This document shows positions 53,747 through 61,500 of a DNA stretch of 64,000 nt, piece after piece. The DNA lies in assembly GCA_944389455.1 (NCBI GenBank), contig CALXMK010000003.1:62001-126000 (forward strand), in the 5' to 3' direction. Position 1 is the first letter of the stretch. Every line of letters begins with the position of its first letter. A program made the position numbers and the translations under genes. A model generated the notes under the pieces. It did not search any database, was not told the origin of the DNA, and saw nothing but the letters and a program-made list of their open reading frames with translations. Source of the DNA: an uncultured Verrucomicrobiota bacterium (GTDB taxonomy: Bacteria > Verrucomicrobiota > Verrucomicrobiia > Limisphaerales > UBA1412).

Positions 53747-55768
53747 ATGAATCAGGGTGTTATGGGAAAATTTACATTAACCACGTCGGCCTTAGCCGCT
53801 TGTGTAATTTTTGCCAGTGGAGCAGGTATACAAGCAGCTAATTATGCTGTAAATACAGAGCCTCTTGCTGCAGAGGCTTTTATTGAGTTGCCTCTGGGCT
53901 CTGTCAAGCCGGATGGCTGGCTTCGGAATCAGCTGAAGATTCAGGCTAAAGGATTGACGGGGCACTTGGATGAGTTTTGGGAGCCGTTGTTTGCTTCTGC
54001 CTGGAGAGGTTTAGATGGGGATTCTTGGGAAAGAGGCCCATATTATTTGGACGGATTGGTGCCGTTGGCCTATTTGCTGGATGATCAGCGTCTGATAGCC
54101 AAGGTTCGTCCCTATATCGAGTATATGCTGTTGACCCAGCAGAAGAATGGTTGGTTTGGACCGGTGAAAAATACGGATCGCTGGCCGTTGGCAGTAGCAT
54201 TAAAGGTGCTGATTCAGTATAATGAGGCAACCGGTGATGACCGGGTATTGGATTTAGTCAGAGATTACTTCCAGTATATTGTAGATAATAAACCGGATTG
54301 GCCGGACGATCAGTGGAGGGGCGTGCGAGCGATGGAAAATTGCGTAGCAGCTCAATGGATGTATCGTAAAACTAAGGATCCGATGTATTTAAAGGCAGCG
54401 GAGAGTATTGCCAATAATTGCTATAAATGGGAAAATTGGTTTAGTAATTTTGCTTATACGGATCAAGCAGATACTCTTTGGAAGACTCCTAATAATCCGG
54501 AGGGTAAAGGTGTACAGTTTAATCTCTTCTCTCATGGAGTGAATATTGCGATGGCCCTTAAATATCCGGCTTTAAAGTATGTTCAGACGGGAGATAAGAA
54601 GTTAAAAGAGAGTTTTACCGTGGGACTGGATTCGCTGGATCGCTATCATGGTCAGGTAACGGGAGTATTTGCCTGTGATGAACATCTTTCAGGGAAGAAT
54701 CCCACTCAGGGAACGGAGCTTTGTACAGTAGTTGAGATGATGTATTCCCTGGAGAAATTAATCAGTATTTGGGGAGATCCCGCGTTAGGGGATCGTCTGG
54801 AATCAATTGCTTATAACGCTTTGCCGGGAACGATCACTCCGGATTACTGGACTCATCAGTATGATCAACAAGCCAATCAGGTGCTTTGTACGATTGATCG
54901 CCGTAAATGGTCTACAAATGGAGATGACTCAAATATTTATGGGTTAGAGCCTCATTTTGGCTGCTGCACGGCAAATATGCACCAGGGATGGCCGAAGTTT
55001 GTCTCCTCCATGTGGATGGCTACAAAAGATAACGGATTGGCAGCCGTAGCGCTGGGACCCAATATTGTGACTGCCAAAGTAGCGGATGGCAAGCGGGTGA
55101 ATATTATTCAAGAGACCGAATATCCTTTCAGCGGAGAAATCACTTATCAGATTGCTGCTCAGGAGGCGGTAGAGTTTCCTCTTTATATTCGTATTCCGGC
55201 ATGGGCCACTGGAGCGGAGCTCAAGGTGGGTGAAGATTCCTATCCGGCGGAGGCAGGAACTTTTGCCTGTATCAATCGGACGTGGAATTCGGATGATAAG
55301 GTCCATCTCGAATTGCCGATGAAGCTGCGCAGTGAACGCCGCTATCATGATTCTATATCGATCTTCCGAGGACCATTGGTTTTTTCGCTGGAAATTGGCC
55401 AATATGCTACTCGTCTCAAGAGTCACAATCAAAATTATCCGGATGCTGCCGATTGGGAGTTCCGTCCGGCCAGTGATTGGAATTATGCCTTGCTCTTCAG
55501 CGCAGAAGATTTTGAAAATCTGGATAAGGCTTTCCGTATCAAGACATATCCTGTTTCCGTTATTCCGTTTGCCGCACCGGCCGCGCCGGTTGTGCTTTCA
55601 ATTCGAGCCTGTCAATTGAATGATTGGGAAATGGATTGGAATTCGGCAGGGGATCTGCCTCAGTCGCCTATTGATCCCAAAGGTTTAGATACGGAGAGAA
55701 TTCAGCTGATTCCGTATGGCTGCACGCAGCTTCGTATTACAGAGTTTCCGTTAGCGATCAAACATTAG
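53747..55768 (+). CDS. GH127-type (DUF1680) beta-L-arabinofuranosidase-like protein
   Basis: This 673-residue protein has a signal peptide (about 1-31, ending GAGIQA). The alpha/alpha barrel starts ELPLGSVKPDGWLRNQL (47-63). GH127 metal/nucleophile residues are visible: Glu324 and Cys326 in GTELCTVVE, and Cys406/Cys407 in FGCCTANMHQGW. In the characterised beta-L-arabinofuranosidase the equivalent Glu and three Cys bind zinc and one Cys is the nucleophile. A beta-sandwich follows (LKVGEDSYPAEAGTF; RGPLVFSLEIG). It is clearly a different subgroup from the TAG-interrupted GH127-type gene. It is followed by a terminator and the esterase gene. Confidence 0.86.
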   Translation: MNQGVMGKFTLTTSALAACVIFASGAGIQAANYAVNTEPLAAEAFIELPLGSVKPDGWLRNQLKIQAKGLTGHLDEFWEPLFASAWRGLDGDSWERGPYYLDGLVPLAYLLDDQRLIAKVRPYIEYMLLTQQKNGWFGPVKNTDRWPLAVALKVLIQYNEATGDDRVLDLVRDYFQYIVDNKPDWPDDQWRGVRAMENCVAAQWMYRKTKDPMYLKAAESIANNCYKWENWFSNFAYTDQADTLWKTPNNPEGKGVQFNLFSHGVNIAMALKYPALKYVQTGDKKLKESFTVGLDSLDRYHGQVTGVFACDEHLSGKNPTQGTELCTVVEMMYSLEKLISIWGDPALGDRLESIAYNALPGTITPDYWTHQYDQQANQVLCTIDRRKWSTNGDDSNIYGLEPHFGCCTANMHQGWPKFVSSMWMATKDNGLAAVALGPNIVTAKVADGKRVNIIQETEYPFSGEITYQIAAQEAVEFPLYIRIPAWATGAELKVGEDSYPAEAGTFACINRTWNSDDKVHLELPMKLRSERRYHDSISIFRGPLVFSLEIGQYATRLKSHNQNYPDAADWEFRPASDWNYALLFSAEDFENLDKAFRIKTYPVSVIPFAAPAAPVVLSIRACQLNDWEMDWNSAGDLPQSPIDPKGLDTERIQLIPYGCTQLRITEFPLAIKH

Positions 55769-55800
55769 TCGAAGAAGAACTCGAGAGATTGATTCTAAAA

Positions 55801-55838
55801 GGGGTGCGTGTGTTTAAACATGGCATCCCTTTTTTTAT
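55801..55838 (+). terminator. terminator after the 673-residue GH127-type gene
   Basis: GGGGTGC near 55801 pairs (one G-U) with GCATCCC near 55824-55830, followed by seven T residues. It lies about 33 bp after the stop. It supports the later start (55853) for the next gene. Confidence 0.65.
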
Positions 55839-55852
55839 TTAAAAGGTGGATT

Positions 55853-56887
55853 ATGAGAAAGATTGCAAAGAATAATAGGTTTTGTTGGAATAATTTTTGG
55901 AGAGGATATGTTTATTTGTTAATTGCCTTATTTTGTGCAGGGGCATCTTCTTCGGTGCAGGCTCTGACGCTGGGATTAAAAAAGAATCCATTGGAACGAC
56001 TGGATAAACAGACTTTGCTTTATGCGGTTCATTCCGGAACGGAGTTATATATGGATTGTTATAGAGATCCGGAAGTTAAGATTGAAAAGGAGAGCCCCGT
56101 TCTGCTCTATTCTTTTGGAGGAGGTTGGGAAATCGGCAGTCGTGAAGATCAAATGGCACGGGCCTTTTTTGATTATTTCGCTTCCCGCGGCTATTTGATT
56201 TGTTCCATTGATTATCGCTTATATATGAAGGAGTTTAAAAGTCAGAAGCAGAATACTAATTGGGTAGAGGCTATCCCGACGGCGATAGAAAAAGGTACAG
56301 AAGATCTCTATGCTGCTACGGCTTATCTGATTGAGCACGAAAAGGAATTAAGATGCGATTCGGATAAGATTATTTTAGCTGGCAGCAGCGCGGGAGCTAT
56401 CAATAGCCTTCATGCGGTTTATTGGCAATGCTCAAGGACAGACTTGGCTAAGCAGTATCTTCCTCTGAAATTCAAGTATGCCGGTTTGATTTCTATGGCT
56501 GGGGCTCTTTGGCTGGAGGGAAAGGAAACAGCGTTGGATTGGAAGCACAAGCCTTGTCCGATTCTCTTCTTCCATGGAGAGAAGGATCAACTGGTTCCTT
56601 ATGATGAACAGCATGAGGTCTGGAGTGTTTATGGTCCCAAGTATCTTTTTAAGCAGCTTCGGGAGATGGAGAGTCCGGTTTGGTTTTATGATTTTGAGGA
56701 AGGAGATCATCTGCTGGCGGTTTATCCTATGACGGCTTATTTGGCTGAAATGGAGATATTTTGTCGCAGTTTGGTGATGGAAAAGAAAAAACGTTATATT
56801 CACACACGAGAAAAAACGGCTCGGCCTATTCAATTTAAAAGCAGTTTTTTCCTCGATTGGAATCCTCCCGAAAAAAAGATCGATTGA
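55853..56887 (+). CDS. secreted alpha/beta-hydrolase esterase-like protein
   Basis: From the ATG at 55853 this is a 344-residue protein with an N-terminal hydrophobic segment (GYVYLLIALFCAGASSSVQA, about 18-37). Alpha/beta-hydrolase features are VLLYSFGGGWEIGS (oxyanion GGGW in place of HGGG), CSIDYRLY, the nucleophile elbow LAGSSAGA (G-S-S-A-G, Ser catalytic), ILFFHGEKDQLVP (Asp) and FEEGDHLL (His). This resembles acetyl- or feruloyl-esterases of the BD-FAE group. It is probably an extracytoplasmic esterase that removes acyl groups from glycans. It lies between GH127-type and DUF4832 genes. Confidence 0.75.
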   Translation: MRKIAKNNRFCWNNFWRGYVYLLIALFCAGASSSVQALTLGLKKNPLERLDKQTLLYAVHSGTELYMDCYRDPEVKIEKESPVLLYSFGGGWEIGSREDQMARAFFDYFASRGYLICSIDYRLYMKEFKSQKQNTNWVEAIPTAIEKGTEDLYAATAYLIEHEKELRCDSDKIILAGSSAGAINSLHAVYWQCSRTDLAKQYLPLKFKYAGLISMAGALWLEGKETALDWKHKPCPILFFHGEKDQLVPYDEQHEVWSVYGPKYLFKQLREMESPVWFYDFEEGDHLLAVYPMTAYLAEMEIFCRSLVMEKKKRYIHTREKTARPIQFKSSFFLDWNPPEKKID

Positions 56888-56963
56888 TTTAATCAATTTT
56901 CTAACTGTCAATGGTGTATAAGAGAATCGTTTAGTTTTAGACTTGATGAATTAGCAGTGAGTG

Positions 56964-58427
56964 ATGAAAAGATATTTTATATTATTATTACTGGCCTCTG
57001 TCAGTGCGTATAATATTCAAGCAGTTGATACTGAAGGGAATGCAGGTCAAATACAAGAAGTCAAGATGGTTGATCATCAGAAAGCTCTTGTGAATCCGGA
57101 TATGGGATGGACGATGCATTTTTATTCCAATGTTCCGTCTAATTATGGATCAAAGCTCGAGCCCAGCGATATTGTGGAATATTTCCCAGGGGTAAGTACT
57201 GTTTATTTGCGTCTTCCTTGGTCGTTTATAGAGCCGGAGGAGGATAAGTTTAATTGGGAAATATTAGATACGCCGGCTCAGCGTTGGATACAGAGTGGGA
57301 AGAAAGTGGCTTTTAGAATCACCTCCACCGAAAATTGGGCTCGGCAGGGGACTCCGCAGTGGGTTTTTGACGCTGGAGCAAAATATTATGAGGTCAATGG
57401 TTTCCTGGAGCCGGAATATGATGATCCGATATTTCTCAGAAAATTAGAGGGATTCTTGATGAAAATGGCCGAGCGTTATGATTCGAATCCGAATGTTGCT
57501 TTTGTGGATATTGGCCATTTCGGTATGTGGGGAGAGGGGCACACACTTATGACATCACCTCTTCACGGGCGTTTTTGGGGAATTGAAACGCAAAAAAAGT
57601 ATATAGATTTATATTGCAAATACTTTAGGAATACCCAGCTGTGTATTTCGGATGATTTTGCGGGGCATAATTTGAGGGGAAGTTATTTTCCAATCATGAA
57701 TTATGCCTTGTCAAAGGGAGTAACCATGAGGGATGACAGTATATTAGTACAGCCGGAGCCCAATTGCTGGTATCACAGTGAGATGGCTCAATATTTCTGG
57801 CCGATAATGCCCGTAGTTCTGGAGCATGAGCATTATGGCGGCTCCGTACAGAGGAAGGCTTGGAATAAAGATTTATTATTAAAGGCTGTAGAGGAGTATC
57901 ATGCTGCTTATATGTCAATTCATTGGTGGCCGGAGATTCTGCTGCAGGAGAACAGGGATGTAATAGATAAGATCAATCTGCGTATGGGGTATCGGATACA
58001 GGTGCCTCATGTGGAGTGGCCGAGTCAAGTGAAGAAGAATCAGAGCTTTACTATCAAATCGAGCTGGAAGAATACCGGAGTCGCCCCCTGTTATCCGGGC
58101 GGTTATCCCTGCTTTACGCTGAAAGATTCCAAGGGCGGGATTGTATCGGTTTTAGTTGATGATTCTCTTAATGTACGGAGTTTACCTGTAGATGCTCCGG
58201 GAAAAGCCCAAGAATCACTATTAGAATCGGAATTTACTATAGCCAGAGAGGTCGGGAAACAATTGGGTGATTCTGGCAGAGGATTTGCGCGTTCTTGTCA
58301 GCCGGGAGTTTATGAGCTTTATGTATCGGTTGGAACTTTGGACGGAACGCCCGTATTAGAGTTGCCTTACGATGGGGCTGATTCTCATAAACGATATAAA
58401 TTGGGAGAAATAACGCTCACGGAATAA
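56964..58427 (+). CDS. secreted DUF4832/DUF4874-type TIM-barrel protein
   Basis: This 487-residue protein has a signal peptide (MKRYFILLLLASVSAYNIQA). The N-terminal barrel-like region opens with NPDMGWTMHFY (about 43-53). It contains VYLRLPWSFIEPEEDKFNW, with the WSFIEPEEG-like strand/loop typical of clan GH-A-type barrels, then NVAFVDIGHFGMWGEGH (about 180-196), where Glu could act in catalysis. After about residue 350 an Ig-like C-terminal domain (IKSSWKNTGVAPCYPGGYP) matches DUF4832. Activity is unknown for the family. The GTG at 56961 is an alternative start one codon earlier. Confidence 0.75.
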   Translation: MKRYFILLLLASVSAYNIQAVDTEGNAGQIQEVKMVDHQKALVNPDMGWTMHFYSNVPSNYGSKLEPSDIVEYFPGVSTVYLRLPWSFIEPEEDKFNWEILDTPAQRWIQSGKKVAFRITSTENWARQGTPQWVFDAGAKYYEVNGFLEPEYDDPIFLRKLEGFLMKMAERYDSNPNVAFVDIGHFGMWGEGHTLMTSPLHGRFWGIETQKKYIDLYCKYFRNTQLCISDDFAGHNLRGSYFPIMNYALSKGVTMRDDSILVQPEPNCWYHSEMAQYFWPIMPVVLEHEHYGGSVQRKAWNKDLLLKAVEEYHAAYMSIHWWPEILLQENRDVIDKINLRMGYRIQVPHVEWPSQVKKNQSFTIKSSWKNTGVAPCYPGGYPCFTLKDSKGGIVSVLVDDSLNVRSLPVDAPGKAQESLLESEFTIAREVGKQLGDSGRGFARSCQPGVYELYVSVGTLDGTPVLELPYDGADSHKRYKLGEITLTE

Positions 58428-58450
58428 GCTCGCTCGAGTAAAAAAGAGAT

Positions 58451-58485
58451 AAAAAAACGGACAAATAAATTTTGTCCGTTTTTTT
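58451..58485. terminator. bidirectional terminator between convergent genes
   Basis: AAAAAAACGGACAAA at 58451-58465 pairs with TTTGTCCGTTTTTTT at 58471-58485. It separates the DUF4832 gene (+) from the giant modular gene (-). Confidence 0.9.
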
Positions 58486-58537
58486 GCATTGATAGGAACC
58501 GGATTTTATCCGGTTCCTCTGTAAGAAGTCAGAAGTT

Positions 58538-61500
58538 TTATTCTTTGACTAAGCGATAGAACTCAGCCGGAGAATCGGCAGTGATCTGAATCTGAACCTG
58601 CATTGTATCTCCTACCAGTTCAGCCTCGAGGATCTCCCATTGGTCGGCATCAGCCTGAGAGGAAACTTCCAGAACAGCATTCTCTGCGGCATCCCAACTC
58701 AAGGTTAGAATATCTCCTTCTAATGAGTATTCTAGGAATAGATTTGATGAGGCGATCAGGGTAGGATGTTCAAATCTCACTACACCATCGGTGCTTGTCG
58801 TATTGTGAGAGGTCATCCACATTCCGATGTAGAGCGGCAGGGTAGAACCCAGAGGCCCACCAACCCAAGCAGAGGTATCTTGACTGTTAATTTCTGTCCA
58901 GCGTTGTCCGTCTAGACTGATGGATGAAATGTAGAGATTGCCCTGACGTTCAAGTCTCTGCCAATGAGGATAACTCAAGAGACCTGTTTCAAAGGCCGTC
59001 GATACGTCAGCTCCAAATGAATTTCTCCATTGGGTGCGATACATGCTGTTGGAGGGTGATTTTTCCCTTTGAATGGTAGAGGCGAAATAGCGGCTCGCTT
59101 CGTTATGATTGCCGTTGGCATCTCCTTCACGCACTTGCAGACCTGCTTTGCTCCATCCATCCGTAGAAGCGATGTAGTCCAGAACTTTGGCGGTAAAGGT
59201 GAAGTCTCCTTCTGGAACAGGCATGTAGAGGTAGCTGAAATGATCAGCTGTTCCCCAAATATCAGAGCCATTGCCCCAGATTTCATAGATACCAAGTTCT
59301 GAGTCATAGTCATAGAATCCTACGGCACCATTTTCTTCCTGTCCGATATTAGCGAAGCTATATTCGCTCGGATCAGGAGTTGGCAGAGGCGGTTCCTGAT
59401 AGGCGGTATTATAGCCGCTTACGGTGGCGTGACGCAGATTAACTTTATCCTGTGCTGAATAGACAATACCGATGTAACCGGAATCTGGCATTTGATATTG
59501 AGTATTGCCCGGTACAGAGGTGAAGTCACCTGTTTGGATTAAGGTCCAATACATCCCGTTGAGGGACCGATAAGCGGTGAAGGTAGTTCCTTCCCGTTTC
59601 AGACGGAGCCACTGTGTGGGATAAGTTTCCGAATTGTGGTTGATACTTCCTGCCATTGTGATGGTAGTGGTTCCATTTGTTTCACTGAGTCTGGGCCAAT
59701 TCTCATCTGTTGAGACAGTCGTTGCACCAGAGGGCGGATAAGGTCTCTGAATGGCCTGAACGCGAGTTGGAGTTGCCAGCATAGCCACATGAGGACTGCT
59801 TGCTTCCAGATTAGCTCGGAAACTTAATCCCAGTTTGGTCCATTCATGGTTATTTTCAATCGATTCTACACAAAGAACGACGTCGAAATCCCCTTCGATG
59901 GGTTCATAAAGGTATAGACAGCTGTCTTCAGCAGCGTTCCAGATATCTCCGCCTCCGTTATAGAGTTGGATAACGTCATTGTCTTCAGGAACCGCAAAAC
60001 CCAGCACTCCATTGGGAGCGAGAATCGTTTCTGAAAGAGGACAGTAATATCCTACTACGGTAACAGGTTCAGGCATAGGAACACCGGAGAGATTCTTTAC
60101 ATTGGACACGGTTACTGAGACAGTAGCCTCGGAGTATGCTTCTATCTGTAAAGAGACAGTTAGATCATCAATTAGTTGAGCGGAGAGAACTGTACCCCCT
60201 TCAATACTGTAATTGGCGGGATCAGTCGCGCTTTCTTCATCAACAGGACTATCAAATGTCACTTCTACATTGCCTACTCCGACTACACTTATCGGTTGGA
60301 CAGGAGTAGCGTTTGATTCGACACTCTTGAATGGAATATCGGCGGAACGGGTAGTATTTCCCGGAATAGAGAGTTCACAGTAGGCGATTTTGCCCACATA
60401 TTCCTGCAGAGCAACCAGTGTATAGGTGCTTTGGGTAGCTCCTTCGATAGGAGCGCCATCCATGTACCATTGATATTCGATAGGAGCATTGTAAGGATTA
60501 TCCGTTTGGGCAACGACTTCCAGAGTGACAAAATCACCCTCGGTTGCGTTGACTTCTTCAGTCTGCTCGAGGATTGTGATATTGGCTGTTGTTGGATCCA
60601 CATACATGCCGATCAGGTTACCTTTGAGGATAGGTTCTGTGCCATTGGCCTGCATAGGTTCCGGCAGTAATCTCCAAGTCATGGCTACAAAGTCGCCGCC
60701 GGTTCCTTCTTGCAGGTTAATATTATAATAGTAACGTTTACCTGCTTCCAATGCGACTTGACGTCCTCCCATTTCGGTGACAGCACCGGAACCGGGAGTA
60801 TAATTGTAGATACGGGCGTCAGTGTTTGAGTTTTGCCAGGCGATAGGGTTGTCCCTGTCCAGATTCAAGGGACTTTCATCCGTAGAGAGGAATGCCTTGA
60901 ATGAATCATCGGAAGATCCCGCGAATTCATAAGTTCCGCTGACCTGAGGACAGAGATAGCCGCTGATCTTGGCGACATAGTTATCCAGGTTAAAGGTAGT
61001 GGATGTAATTTCCGTGACTTTACCTGCCTGAGGCGGAACCATGTAGTTGTGATTATGAATATTCCAGTCAATTACTTCACCCAAAAGATCGTAAGAGCTG
61101 GTGGCGGAGAATGCTTCAAATAGAGCATATCCGGGAACCCAGACGAAAGAGGTAAAGCTAGTTTTATTTGCGACAGGGTTCCCTGCCATATCGTAGATGT
61201 TATTCATCGTGATATTATAGACTTTGCCTTCATCTTGACGTGTGGTTTGGAGAATTGTTTTAGCTAGAATTCCGCTTCCATCATAGAATGGAGTTACAGA
61301 GAGAATGGTCAAGCCGTCGACTTGATAATTGGATAACTCTTCTGCTCCAAAAACGCTTTCACTGAAAGTGACGACAATTTCTTCCATTGTATTGCTTCCC
61401 GTGGCGGTGGCTACAGGAGCTTCTGTATCGCTTGTGACATTAAGAGTGATCTCTTGACTTTCGACAACCCTGTCCAAGAGAGTTGCTTCCATACGGTAGA